DNA from: Mustela lutreola
Taxonomy: Eukaryota; Chordata; Mammalia; Carnivora; Mustelidae
Assembly (NCBI RefSeq): GCF_030435805.1
Contig: NC_081303.1
Coordinates: 73,693,910-73,757,909, forward strand
DNA length: 64,000 nucleotides
Reading direction: 5' to 3'
The position numbers were made by a program, and so were the translations under genes. Positions 1 to 11,528 of this stretch are shown piece after piece. How positions within the stretch are numbered: the stretch's first letter is position 1; every line of letters begins with the position of its first letter. A model generated the notes under the pieces. The model searched no databases, was not told the origin of the DNA, and was given only the letters and a program-made list of their open reading frames with translations.

Positions 1-1879
1 TCGCTTGTCTTGGGGCCAGGTGCCTGCACAGTTCTGTACACTTTAGATGGGGAAACCAGAGGAGTCACCGCAGCAACAGAAAGCTGTGGTCTGTACTTTA
101 CTGCTTCTGGGACCTGATACTGGGGTGGGGGAGGGCTAGCTATTCCTTCTGCAGTCGGGGTGGGGCACATAGAGTCAGCCCCAGAAGCACCAATGGGAAA
201 CACTATCATAGTGAAGAACCAACGGATTTCCCCTGGGTCTATGCCCTAATCGTCCTCTCCCCCTACCCCCCACCCCCAGCCCGAAGCTGCAGGGCTCCCG
301 CTGCCTACAGCCGGATCCTCACACTGTCTCAACACCGTGCAGTCTCTTGTCTCTCCCTCTGATCTCCCCAAACTCCCCTCCACCTTGGGCTTTCTGCAAG
401 TTCCCCAGCCCAGAAAGCCCTCCGATCCTCCTCTCTCCCTTCTGGCCCTTTCTCCCCCAGGCAGTCTTCTTAGACCGACACAGAACCCTGCCATCTGCGG
501 TCTGGCTGGGTCACCTGCCTTCCCCTCTGGGCTCTCTCCCTCTGGATCCGGGGACAGGAGGTGGCTGCCTTTACACCGGGCCTGGGTGCTAGGTGGGCAG
601 TTTTCACTCCTTCTGGTCCAGGAAGGGGAAGACGGCCCCACAGACTGACAGTGCAGGGCTGGGCTCACAGCTTGGGAGGGGAGATCAGCTCTAAGCGGGA
701 CTCTTCAGACTGTGCCTTATGCCCAGCATCCAAGGGCACGGCCCACTGGGCTTCCCTCTGCTGGGTGGGGGGAGGGGAAGCTGAAGCTGAGTCCAAGAAT
801 GTTGCTGGGATGACCAAGCTGTTTGGGGTGAAATGAATCTGCTGTTCCAGCACCCCCACTCTGTCACCTCCCCTCCAGGCCTCCCCTCCAAGCTGCCAGC
901 ACTAGCTCCCAGGGGCAAAGGGGGAGGAGAGGTGTTTTACTTAACCCACTAAGCACCAGGACCCACAGAGGGTAGGTGTCCTGAAGCCCGTTCCATCCCT
1001 CACCCTTTCCTGGGGGACGGAGATTCCGAACCTGGCTCCCCGCCCAGGCCATGAGATCCCTCCCCTGGCTGAGGGAGGTAGAACCTGAGCCAGCACAGAC
1101 AGCGGAGGTGAAGGAACCCCTCTTGAGATGTTCCACTCTCCTTCCTTCCCACGTTGGGGCCAACTGCTATACACAACCAGAAAGTTCTTCCCTCCTGCTG
1201 CAATAGAAGGCCAGAGGACATCCCTGGGCCTCCAGGTGGGGTGACTAAGACACTGCAGAGATTCCCACTGCTGCTTCTCTTCCCACCAAACCGCCTCCCA
1301 ACCCACACAGCACCGAGCTCTGAGCTCCAGCTCCGAGGCCAGCTGGGCAGGGAGCCAATGGTTGAAATGGGCGAGCCCGACGGGTGGGCCGGGTGTGCTG
1401 CAGGAGCCCTATCCCATCCTGGACCATCTAGGGAGGGCAATGCAGGGACTGGGAAGAACCCAGCCTTCTCTAGGGTCTCCAAAGGGAAGCTCAACCTTCC
1501 CTGAGCCAGTGGGGCTTCTCTCAGACCCCAGAATCTGACTCCCACTCCTTCCCCTCTGCATTTCCTCTCCGTCCTCATGTCCTGAATTGTGTCTTCTCCA
1601 GCATCAGGGACTTTGAGATCTTTTGGGTTCAGGGAAGGTGAGAGTCTTCCAAGGGGTGGTGAGGTGCTCATTAGGGCAGGGTCAGTGGGGCAGGGGCGGC
1701 AGTGGGCAGTGGGACGGAAGTTAGATCCTGTCCCCCTTCTGAGTTGCGGTGGGGGAGGCCGGGGCCAGGGATGGGCTTCTACGCTAAGATGGACTTTCTC
1801 CATCATTAGTCTGTATGTCCGGCTCTAGACAGAAGCCTTCAAGATGGCTCAGAAATGAGTACACGTGTGTGTGCCCACA

Positions 1880-1915
1880 CAGTCTCTCTCTCTCTCTCTC
1901 TCTCCCTCTCTCCCC
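1880..1915. repeat. (TC)n simple repeat
   Basis: A run of about 12 TC dinucleotides followed by a pyrimidine-rich tail, inside a BCAN intron. Confidence 0.85.
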
Positions 1916-1960
1916 CTGCCTCTCAGGCTGGCGGAAGTTTCGCCCCATCAGGAGTGAGGG

Positions 1961-1975
1961 ACTACAACTCCCAGC
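1961..1975 (+). promoter_or_regulatory. ZNF143/SBS-like motif inside the BCAN intron
   Basis: ACTACAACTCCCAGCAG matches the ZNF143 (SBS) consensus ACTACAATTCCCAG with one change. The site is normally found in promoters and chromatin-loop anchors. Function is inferred from the motif alone. Confidence 0.45.
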
Positions 1976-2318
1976 AGCCCCGCCGACTGATGGACAGTGA
2001 CTCCTGTGCTCCTTCAGAGTTGGGCTCTTGGCCTCTTGGCGGTCAGGAAGGAAGGCAGAGGAGGAGCCTGAGAGGGCAGAATGGAGGACCAGCGAGCCTG
2101 TTAGAAGGGGAGGGCGGGGAGGGGCACTGGCTGAGGATGAAGAGAAGGAAGAGAGAAGCAGAGAGCGAGGGAAAGACCGGGAGAGAGACAGGGCGCCAGA
2201 GGGAGCTTCGGAGAGCTGCCCGGACTTGCGACCCAAATGGGAGGAATGAAAAGGGCAGACAGCTGGGGGTGGACACAGAGGGTGCCAGAGTTTTGGTTAT
2301 AAAGTGGTTTAATAGAGA

Positions 2319-2324
2319 TTTATT
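2319..2324 (-). terminator. BCAN: Poly(A) signal of the GPI-brevican mRNA
   Basis: TTTATT on the plus strand is AATAAA on the minus strand, 490 bases after the GPI-isoform stop. It is the only canonical hexamer I noticed between that stop and the window edge in this orientation. Cleavage would fall around 2295-2305. Confidence 0.6.
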
Positions 2325-2813
2325 TCCAAGGCTTGTTTTCCATGAAACAGTCGAAAAAATACTTCACAGAAGTAGATGCTTAAGGCTCTGTGGGGATACG
2401 GGCTCTCCTAGACCCCAGAGGCTGAGGGCAGGGATGGAATCCCAGGCTTCCCTGATATCAGTGGGGTGGCTAAAGGGGGTGGCACACAGGAGGGGGAGGG
2501 GCAGCAGGAGAGGGGCCTGGGCCCCAGAGAATACAATAGGCCCCCAGGGCGTCTACGCGCTTGAGGATGGGGGGGTGGTGGTGGGTGAGCTGGTGAGTCA
2601 CAAGTGGAGAGACAAGGACAAGAAAGGGTCACAGGTGGTAGCTGGGAGGCTGGAGTCACAGGGTGGGACGGTGGGGTTGGGGGTCATGAGGTGAGAAATC
2701 AGAGCGCGGAGCTGGAAGTCACAGATGTGGCGCCCAAGACTGGACACGCACAGCTAGGAGATGGAGGCAGAGGACAGGAGACGCTGGGGTAGTGGGGGTC
2801 AGAGGACCACAGG

Positions 2814-3532
2814 TCATGTGACCCAGAGCTTCATGGGGAGAAAGGGGAGAAGGAGAAAGAGGGAGTTCGAGCCTTGGGCAAAGTTACCTGATGAGGGGGC
2901 CACGGCCACTCCACCTCGGCTGGCGCTGTCAGTGGGCAGCACTGGCTGCACCCGCACTGATGTCCCTGCTGGGACAGTTCTTCCAGAATTCTCTTCAGAG
3001 GGGGCCTCCAGTTCCCTGGCACCCTCAGGGGCCCGTGTGGCTGGAAGCAGGGCAGGGGTATCCTCAGAGCTCCCTGCCTCCTCACTCTCTCCTCGAGGGA
3101 CCCCAGACAGCTCAGGACCACCAGCCTCCTCCCCCACCTCTCTCTCCCCGGCCGGAGTGGAAGGCGGTGGGGGTGTCAGTTTCCCATTCCTGGGGGTGGG
3201 TAGAGTCTCAGTGGGTGGTCCAAGGACCCTCGGAGGCCCAGGAGCCTTTGTCTCTCCGTCGGGGTGTGGTGACGCAGCAGGCTGTAGGACTGCACTCGCT
3301 GGGGGTGGGGAGGCACGGGAGAGCGATTCCTCTAGGGCTGGCTCCGTGGGGAGAAGAGTCTCCGGGTCTGGGCTGCTGAGCTCACTGTGCCAGGCCCACA
3401 GGGCCTCATCTTCCACCTCCTCCTCTTCCTCGTCTTCTTCCTCTTCATCTGTGTATTTCTCTTCTTCCTCCAAAGCCTTGCCTTCCTCTTCGGAGGACCC
3501 CAGGGGAGGGACAACGGATGGCGGTTCGAATT
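2814..3532 (-). CDS. BCAN: BCAN alternative terminal exon encoding the GPI-anchor signal
   Basis: When the donor at 2888/2887 is not used, translation continues through [18 protein letters not shown] and then MKLWVT to a TGA at 2816-2814. This is a classic GPI-attachment signal: small residues (Ser/Gly/Asn), a short spacer, then a C-terminal hydrophobic stretch with no basic tail. It aligns with the known human and rat GPI-brevican tail (GNSAQGS... ending QLWVT). The product would keep the hyaluronan-binding N-terminal half and be lipid-anchored, lacking the lectin domain. A 3' UTR of about 500 bases follows. Confidence 0.9.
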
Positions 3533-6500
3533 CTAGACAAAGCACAGGTGGTTCAGCACCAGGGACAGCACCAGCCCCAACCCGAAGACCTCGGAGGAGG
3601 GGAAGGAAGCAGAGGCTGGGGAGGGGGAGGCCTGGGGCGGCCAGGGGAAAGCCTGTCCCAGGGAGAGGCTGCCTCCGTTCCCCACCAGAAGACCTTCAAC
3701 CTGAGCAGCAATACTGAGACTACCTGGAGGAGGCTCTGTGAGCCGTCATCAGCCCAGGAATAAAACAGGGCTGTTATCTCTCTCTCTCCTAGCCTTGAAA
3801 TCTCTAGTCTATTTTGGGTAGGTGGGGGAGGAGGGAACCAAGGAAGGAGCAGCGTCCTTCCCAGACCCAGAGAGTTGGAAGTGGAATGTGCTGGAAAGGC
3901 AAGGGTTGGGAGAGCACTGGACACAAGCCCTGTGTCACGGAGCTGCTGAGACAAGTCATGCAGCACCCCAGGCTTGCACCCGCACCACCGACTTCTCTTA
4001 CTAGGGGATTGGTTACCAAGGTGGGTTCTCGGGGCCTCTGCGGGGTCTTCTGGAGTGGAGCTACCACCCGCTCCATCCTCCACGATGGGGATGGAGTAGA
4101 TGGCTCCCCGGGACTCGCTCTCCACAGCCTCCTGAGGCAGCTGGAGTTCCTCCAGGGTCTCTGTCACCGTGACAATGGCCTCCAGCCCATCAGAGGCCGG
4201 GTCCGAAGCTGGGTCCGACGCCTCAGGCATGGCGGACGGCTGGGCAGAGTCTGTCAGGAGGGAAGTGCCAATGGGAAGTTGACCAGGCGGCTGGGTCCTG
4301 CAGCCACAGGCCTGGGGGAGACCCACCGTCTCTGCGCTAGACTCAAAGACCATGAGAGTCCCAATTCTCACTCAGCCTTTTTGTGGAGGACCCAAAGGAC
4401 CCAGGGAACACTGCGGGAGGGAGTTCACCACCTATTCCTCAAGCATCAATCAAGGGCCCACCATGTGGCAGGCCAAGCATTCTTCTGGGCACTGAGGATA
4501 CAGTGGAGAAAAGCCAGCAAGCCTTCTGCCCTAAGGGAGTTTACAGCCTAGCTACAGATAATAAACAAATAAGCATGTATCATAAAGTTATCATACAAAG
4601 AACAATTAGGGGCGCCCACGTGGCTCAGTCGTTAACCATCTGCCTTCAGTTCAGGTCATGATCCCAGGGTCCTGGGATCAGGCCCCGCATCATGGGGCTC
4701 CCTGCTCAGTGGGAAACTGCTTCTCTATCTCCCACTCCCCCCTGCTTGTGTTCCTTCTCTTGCTGTGTCTCGGTCAAATAAATAAATGAAATCTAAAAAA
4801 AAAAATTTTCTTTTTAATTAGGCAGGGTAAAGGAGATGGAATGGTGAGAAGTACTACTTCAGGCAGAGCGTCAGGAAAGGCTCAGGAGAGACAGTTTCCT
4901 GATTAAGGGGTGGAGGAAGGATGGGCAGGTGGTCTCAGCACTGTGGGACCCTGCTCTTGGAGCAAGGCACAAGGACCCGAGGGGTTTTCAAATGGAAGGG
5001 GAGAGGGGGCCGTCATGCAGGAGAGCTGAAGGGTGAAGTCCAGGAAGGACATCCAGCAGTCACCACCTGAGGGTCTCAGCACTGGGGCAGGAGGGGAAAG
5101 GGAGGGGCTGCCACACCCTTCCTGGAGCTGCTGCCTTCAAACCACTGGCGCTTTGGAAAGGATAACCTGGTCTTCGGAGAAGAGAACGAAGGTCAGAAAA
5201 CCAGTGAGGCGGCGGTAAACTGGGCTAAGAAAAGCCCTGAGGGCTGTCTGCGCTCAGCCAGACGTAACTGCACAGCCTGTCCTGCCCCCATCACCTGCTC
5301 CAGGGAGCCTGGCTCCTGCCAGGCAAACGAAGCCGTGCCCTTGCCCGCCTCTGTCCTCCCCTTGTTCCCAGCCGCTCACTGTAATTACGGTCATCACCGT
5401 CAACCCTCTTCCAGTTGGCCTTTCCAGACAGACCTGCCTTCCTACGACTTCACTGCCCCACCGCTCCCTTGCCCCGGGCTCAAGATGTTTGTGGATCGAG
5501 CCCAGCAGAAGTAAAGCTTTTCTCTCAGTCTCCCCTCATACTGGGAGCAAGGCATCTCATCTCCCCTTGGACTAGGGGCTCCCAAGGCAGAAGCAGTGGC
5601 TTTCCCCTTCAGACTAGGGACTGTGCATTCTCCGTTCACTTCTGCCTCCAGCCCCACCAGTACCACAGGCTCCCGAGTGCAGCGAGGACTGAGAACGCCC
5701 TGTGACTGTCAGCCACCCTTGCACGGGGCCCTGTGCCTCTGGGGGTCCCAGGCACTGCCTTCCTGCCAGCTCCCAATGTTAAGATGTGGTCAGAAAGCCA
5801 TCTCTACATCCAGCGGTCCTTGAGGACCTGCTCCCTATGGGGAGGACTTGCGTCTGTCCATCAACCTTTGGTGGCTAAAGATCTAAGACCATCAAGCTGA
5901 AGTTTCCGATCCTGCCCACCCCCCACCCCCACCCCCCATCATGAGAGCTCTGGAGAGCATGATGGTAACTGGATCAGACCATTCACTGGGTTCAGAGAAC
6001 GTCCCTAATCTCTGCTCTAGGGGCGCCTGGGTGGCTCAGTGGGTTAAAGTCTCTGCCTTAGGCTTGGGTCATGTTCCCAGGGTCCTGGGATGGAGCCCCG
6101 CATTGGGCTCTCTGCTCAGCGGGAAACCTGCTTCCTCCTCTCTCTCTCTACCTGCCTCTCTGCCTATTTGTGATCTGTCTGTCAAATAAATAAATAAAAT
6201 CTTTAAAAAAAAAAATCTCTGCTCTACTAATGAAATGCCCAGAAATGGAAACCTCCCCAACCTCCCAATATAGAAGAGGTGGCTTTGGCATTGGGGAGGC
6301 AAGCCATGGACAGCAGAAGGGAAGGCAGGTGAGGGGCACAAGGAGGCAAGCCCTCCCTGAGGCCACACAGCCCAAGTCAGAGGGCATCAGTGGAACGAGA
6401 GCCCTAGGTGCCAAGCCGGGCGTCACCCAGGGCTCCTTCAGGCCAACGGCCAAGACCCGAGAGACACTAGTCCAAGCAGCAGTGGGACTTCCAGGCTCAG

Positions 6501-9220
6501 CTCTGGGTCCCTGACAGAGACAGGTTGGTCTCGGCCTCTGCAGGGAGGCCGCTCACCTCGGAAGCAGTAGACGTTGAAGCGGCTGTGCTTGTTGGGAAAG
6601 CCAGTCTGGTTGGGGAAGAGGAAGAGCGTCTTGACACCAGGCAGGCCTCCCCCGCAGCGCTGGCTGGGCGTGACGATGGGGTAGCGGACACTGCCGTCGG
6701 CCAGCCAGCCTGGGCTGCAGCGGTCCAGGCCGCCGTCCCAGGCGGCGTATAGCTGGCCGGTGGTGGCGATCTCCGCACCCCGCTCCCGGCAGTACGCCCG
6801 TGCCTCCTCCAGCGTCAGCTTGTCTGCAGGGGCACCCAGGAACAGCTCTCCTGGGAGGGAAGAGGAGGCTGTGTCACCGGGAAGCTGGCAGCCCCGTCCG
6901 CCCTGGCTGGCTTCTCCAGGCCTCCGTCTCCGCATCGGGGACACGGAGTCAACTCCCCTCTTTCAGGGTCAAAGCCTGGGTGGAACCTTGGGGTGAAATT
7001 ACTCAGAGGGGCTGGCTCCGCTTCCTCACTCTGTGAAGAAGGAAAGTGAGGCCGGGGAGGCTGAGGGGTAGAGAGAGGCTCAGCAGGTGTCAGACACAGT
7101 CTCCGACCACCTGTCTGAGGCGTGGGCCATGAACTTGCTTCCATGACAGTGTCTGGAGGGCGGGACCAGCTTGTTTCTTTGGAAGCCCCCCCTCCCCCGG
7201 GATGCCCGCTTGAACACACAAAGGATGACTGTCCAGCAGAGGCCCCAGGAGGAGCTCCGGCCAGCCCCGGAGAAGGGGCTCTAACCCGAGAACCTCTCAC
7301 CCCCAATCACCATTTAGGTCTTCGGCATAGCAGTAGACATCATAGAGGTCGTCCGGGTCCACCACTCCGTAGTTCCGGACCCCGGGGAAGCCATCCATGT
7401 CTCCATAGCAGGCTTCTCGTGGGGTCTGGATGGGATACCTGAGATCGAGTACGGATGCCTTCATCAGGGAGCCCTCCAGGGATGCCCCTCCTGAACCACA
7501 CTGCCTTTTAAGGCAGCCAGCTGTCTACCTGGTTCTGCAGGGACACCCCCTACCCCAGGGCAGGCCAACCTCATTGCCTGGAGGCAGTGGGAGCCGGATG
7601 GCTGGCCTGAGACATCAGGCAGTCCCTGCTGAACCAGAGCCCACCGATACCTCAGCTACAACTAGAAGCTCATGGCCCCCGGCCGCCCACCCACCTCACG
7701 GTCTGGTCGGACAGCCAGCCAGCGTCACACTGCTCATAGCCCCCGAGGTAGGCAGCGTAGAGCTGCTCCGGGGTGGCGATGCGGGCTCCGATGCGGGCAC
7801 AGGCCTCCTGGGCCCCCGTGAAGGAGAAAGCATAGCGGGCAGAGCCTTCCCGGTAGAGAAAGACGACCCCTGGGGGGCAGAGAGGAGTCCTGAGGCAGGG
7901 TCACCCCCACACCAGCCTCCCCTGGCCCTCCTTGTCACGCCCCTGTACACAAGGAGTCAAGTCCAAACGGTGCTCACTTGGCAGCATGAGCAGGTGACCT
8001 TAGACTGTGAGCAGGATTCCCTCCGCCCCGCAGGGAGAAGCCGAGAGAAACGAGGTGACCGAGGCCTGTCTCTACTCACTCCGTTTCCAGCTCTCTGGCT
8101 GCCTTCCACCTGGGTGTGCTTGCCCCTGGGACTGTGGGCTCCCTCCCTGCCGGCACCTCCCTCGTCCTGCCCTCACCTTTGACCTTGACCTCCACGGCGT
8201 CGCTGCTGTCGTCTATGCCGTGCTGGACTTCGCAGCGGTAGATGCCCGAGTCATTGGGCCGCAGCTCGCTCAGCGCCAGGGACACGTCGGTGAGCGACGC
8301 GGGGTAGGCCGGCAGCGCCACGCGGAACCGGTAGGCCTCGCTCACCTTGACGCGCAGCCCCCGCGCCACCAGCACCTCGGCCTCGCGGCCGCCCGACAGG
8401 AAGGTCCACTTGACCCGCGGGGAGCCCAGCACGGCCCGGCGGCCCAGCGGCGGCCGCAGGTAGTGGACGTGGCAGGGGATGGTGAGGGCGCCGCCCAGCA
8501 CGCCCTGCAGTGGCGCGTTGCCCGCGATGCGCACGCGGAAGGCCCGGTCCTCTGTGGGGGGGGAGTGGGCGGGGCCAGCTGGAACTCGGCAGGCGCGAGG
8601 GTCCGCACCCGCCCACCCGATTTCCTAGTCTGCCCGCCCGGAGATCCCTCCCACCCACCCCAAGTGCCGAGCCTGCGGGCCTCTAGGACCCCAGGACCAC
8701 CCCGGACACTCTCCAGAGCTGTCCCCAGGTATCCCTGTCAGTTCTCCCGGAGAGTGACCCAGGACCACCCCAGAATCCCGGGGCGCCCAGCCCAGGTGTA
8801 ATCTGCTCCCCAGGTCCTCCAGCCCTGGCCGGGTTCCCCGGTTTCCCTCAGGATTTCTCCCCACTCTACCCGCTTCTGCCTCCCCAGCCCATCTACAGGC
8901 CCCAGATCCTAGAGACCCGCAGTCCTGCACCTGCTGCCGCTCCTTCCCATCCCCCCAGTTTTCCCAGCCTCACCCAGAGCCCTTGGTTCATCCTTTGTTT
9001 CCAAGTGTCCCAGACCAGGCCTTTCCCCTCAGAGCCCCTAATCCTCACTCCCTGGGTCCTCCAAGCCCAACCCCTTCCCCAGGGGCGATGCGGGAGACAG
9101 AGACAGTGACCCTGAGTGCGGTTGCTTACCTGAGCTGTCCCCCTCCAGGGCATCAGCTAAGGCCACAGGGCCCTGGGCCAGGGCCAGAGCTGCCAGCAGG
9201 GGCAGGAACCGTGGGGCCAT
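2814..9220 (-). CDS. BCAN: Brevican (lectican core protein), N-terminal part and GPI-anchored isoform
   Basis: Brevican is a brain-specific chondroitin-sulphate proteoglycan that binds hyaluronan and tenascin-R in perineuronal nets. Seven coding exons read in phase: 9220-9130 (signal peptide, [15 protein letters not shown]), 8551-8177 (Ig V-type domain), 7869-7695 and 7438-7311 (first Link domain), 6850-6557 (second Link domain), 4250-4017, and 3532 onward. Exon 4250-4017 carries the ADAMTS4/5 cleavage motif ESE|SRG at about residues 398-403. The last exon encodes the acidic run KALEEEEKY and the long Ser/Pro/Glu attachment region. It can splice out at 2888 (CAG|GTAACT) or read through to a stop at 2814. 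The read-through form totals 671 aa, the length I recall for the human GPI isoform. The EGF, C-type lectin and sushi exons of the secreted form are not in the window and should lie to its left. No disruption was seen. Identification is by recognising the protein sequence. Confidence 0.97.
4395..4600 (-). repeat. L2 LINE 3'-end fragment
   Basis: Phrases such as gggcactgaggatacagtgg and gagtttacagcctag are reverse-complement pieces of the L2 3' end. It lies in BCAN intron 7, directly beside a CAN SINE. Confidence 0.6.
4609..4805 (+). repeat. CAN SINE
   Basis: Head ggggcgcccacgtggctcag, tail aaataaataaatgaaatct plus poly(A). BCAN intron 7. Confidence 0.9.
6020..6214 (+). repeat. CAN SINE with perfect target-site duplication
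   Basis: A full-length element with the head gggcgcctgggtggctcag and an A-rich tail. The 12-base duplication atctctgctcta lies at 6008-6019 and 6215-6226. The clean flanks indicate a fairly recent insertion in BCAN intron 6. Confidence 0.95.
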
Positions 9221-9429
9221 GCTCAGGCTGGTGGGGGGACTTGAGGAGGAAAGATGAGGTTAGACCTCAAGACGGACTCCCCTGGCTCCCAACCACACCC
9301 ATTTGGACTCACACATATCATGGCCCCGGAAGCCCGCTGTTGCCACCTCACTGTGAACTCCCTTGTTTCTGATCCTGTCTCCCCACCAGGAGGTTCTTCC
9401 TGGGAACCAGACCGGGTTCTAGTCAACTT

Positions 9430-9570
9430 GCTGCATGACTTAAGGCGGGGTCCTTAACTTCTCTGGGCCTTGGTTTGCCGGCTTGTACAGGAGCACCGTG
9501 ACCACCACCTCCCGGGTCGAGATGAGGCTATGGGCTTTAGAGCCCTGTCTGTCCTAAAAACCCTGTACAG
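9430..9570 (+). repeat. MIR SINE remnant
   Basis: tgcatgacttaaggcggggtccttaacttctctgggcc resembles the MIR core (tgtgtgaccttgggcaagtc...cctcagttt). Ancient and divergent; upstream of BCAN exon 2. Confidence 0.5.
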
Positions 9571-9574
9571 ATGC

Positions 9575-9625
9575 ACAGCTCCAGGTACACTGTAGGAGCT
9601 CAATAAATGCTGGTAGTATGCATGG
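9575..9625 (+). repeat. L2 LINE 3'-terminal remnant
   Basis: cactgtaggagctcaataaatgct matches the L2 terminus (catagtaggcgctcaataaat). Confidence 0.5.
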
Positions 9626-9658
9626 TGGGCGCTATTGTACTTAACAACCCCTGTGCTC

Positions 9659-9840
9659 AGGGCACCTGCGGGGCTCAGATGGTGAAGCGCCTGCCTTTGG
9701 CTCGGGTCATGATCCCAGGGTCCTAGGATCGGGCCCTGCTCCCTCAGCGGGGAGCCTGCTTCTCCCTCTGCCTGCTGCTGCCTGTGCTCTCTCAGTCTCT
9801 GAAAAATAAATAAATAAATCTTAAAAACAAAAACAAAACC
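9659..9840 (+). repeat. CAN SINE
   Basis: The head is degraded (ggcacctgcggggctcag) and the tail is aaataaataaataaatc. The target duplication aacccctgtgctc (9646-9658) reappears as aaccccttgtgctc (9841-9854). BCAN intron 1. Confidence 0.9.
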
Positions 9841-10589
9841 AACCCCTTGTGCTCCTCCCAGGCCAGACTCCCTCCTTGAACCCAGAACCTCCCCCTTCCC
9901 CCAGTATCCCTGCAGGATTCCCTTCCTGTCCCTTCCTCCCTGAATACTGTACTCACCTAGCCTCCTCCAGGAAGGCCTCCTAGACTGAACCTGGGCAATG
10001 TGTAACTTCTCTCTAGCCCTACCCCTCCTTGGCCTCCCCCTACCCCATGGTTACTCATAAGGAAGCTCTTCTCTTTACTCGTAGCATGCTCCACCCCCTC
10101 CTTGGCTGACTTCTCCCTTCTTCCCAGCCTTCCTTTCTGCCTGGCACGGGCTTTCCCACCGGATCTCCTGGCTCAGAAACCGGCTGGGACAAAGCCCCTG
10201 TCTCTGCCAGTCTGGCCTCCATCCAGACTCTCCCTTCCCCCACCCCAGCCCTAGGCTCAGGGGGTGGGCTAAAGGAGGGTGAGACTAGATGGGGGGGCCA
10301 TGTCCTTCCTGCCCTTGGCTATCGGACACTCTGAGAATCCACACCAGCCTTCTGAAGATCTCAAGGCACTTACACTCTCATAATGGAGGGATGCGGGGGT
10401 GACATTGAGAAAGGAGACCCCAAGAGGGCTAGGGCTGACCCTGGTCCCCAGCAAAGCCAAGTCAGGAACCGGGCCAGAGTGTCCACGGGAGGGAAGCCTG
10501 CGTAACTAGTGTCCAACATCCGTACGGGTCGGGCCAGTCGAAATGCGTGCAGACCCGGGTCTGCCATGGAAGAGGCCAGTGACCCAGCA

Positions 10590-10715
10590 GGAGGGATGCA
10601 AGTCAGACTACAGGCAAGATGTCCTAGTGCTCAGGTTCACTCCCACTCCAGGCCCACTCTTCGACCTCCGTCTTTGCCCTCTCGGGCTCTGCCTTCCTGC
10701 ACATCTCTGCCTTCC
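10590..10715 (+). repeat. 126-bp direct repeat, copy 1
   Basis: It begins ggagggatgcaagtcagac and ends gcacatctctgccttcc. The second copy at 11403-11528 differs by one base (t at 10620, c at 11433). It has no SINE or LTR signature and lies in BCAN intron 1. Confidence 0.95.
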
Positions 10716-11402
10716 TGAGCCTGAGCGGCTGGGACCTTCCTCTCTTCTCCGCGATTCTCCCCCGGGATCTCAGATCCTCCTCGGAAAGCCTCCCCACCGA
10801 CAACACCCCCCTTCCCCCCACTACAGCTGGGCTTCATCTCCTCAGGGTCACACTTGGGGACAGAGTGACAGAAGCTAAATGTCTAGGGTCTTTCTCTAGG
10901 GTCCCAGACCAGAGGCTGCTGAGACCAGCTCTGCGCATGGGGGCACCTGGGAGAACCGCTTTCTGGGGTAGGTAGGGGACCATCGGGCGTGGGTGGCCAG
11001 TCCCTGCTGGGGGCTGGGCAGACTGTTCATCTTGCCTGTGAGCCTGGTGAGGTCCTGGCCAGGTCCCTTTCTGGAGCCTTCCCTCCCCTCTCTTTGGGCT
11101 GGAGCTGGAGCAGCTCACAGACCTGGGTCCCAGCTCTCCGACAGGCGGCCCAGAAACCCATATATTTGGAGCCACTCTGGGACCCACAGCCTGGACCCCC
11201 CCTTTCACCTCCGTTTTGAAGGTGAGGGGGTGCAGGGAGAGGGTCTGAGGCTGGTGAAGGCCTAGTGACAAGGGATAAGGGGGTCATCCCACCCAGCGGG
11301 AGTCACTGACCAGAGGGGCCAAGAGGGGGCCTGGATTGTCTGGTTCTCATGATCAGAGGCAGCTGCACTGCCCCCCACCCCCCTGCCAACCCCACCCAGC
11401 TT

Positions 11403-11528
11403 GGAGGGATGCAAGTCAGACTACAGGCAAGACGTCCTAGTGCTCAGGTTCACTCCCACTCCAGGCCCACTCTTCGACCTCCGTCTTTGCCCTCTCGGGC
11501 TCTGCCTTCCTGCACATCTCTGCCTTCC
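11403..11528 (+). repeat. 126-bp direct repeat, copy 2
   Basis: Near-identical partner of 10590-10715, offset by 813 bases in the same orientation. The flanks keep partial similarity for about ten bases on the right, then diverge. Confidence 0.95.

Larger units (their letters stand above)
1..2300. other. BCAN intron between the GPI terminal exon and the lectin-region exons
   Basis: No BCAN EGF, lectin or sushi exon is readable on the minus strand here, so those exons lie further left. The stretch is GC-rich, with a (TC)n tract at about 1880-1915 and a ZNF143-like motif at about 1961-1975. Open frames in it show no recognisable protein. Confidence 0.6.

Noticed and set aside
1000-1806. 268-codon minus-strand frame, tested as missing BCAN exons
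   Set aside because: No EGF, lectin or sushi cysteine pattern; a chance frame in a GC-rich intron.
1855-2694. 279-codon plus-strand frame near the ZNF143-like motif
   Set aside because: Begins in a TC simple repeat, crosses the GPI-isoform 3' UTR, and has no family resemblance.
2761-3717. 318-codon plus-strand frame with a poly-Ser run
   Set aside because: It is the complement of the BCAN acidic exon; the Ser run mirrors the Glu codons.
3750-3770. Plus-strand AATAAA near 3759
   Set aside because: It lies inside BCAN intron 7 on the non-coding strand, with no plus-strand gene to use it.
6020-6090. tRNA-like sequences at SINE heads
   Set aside because: They are the tRNA-Lys-derived promoter parts of CAN SINEs, not functional tRNA genes.
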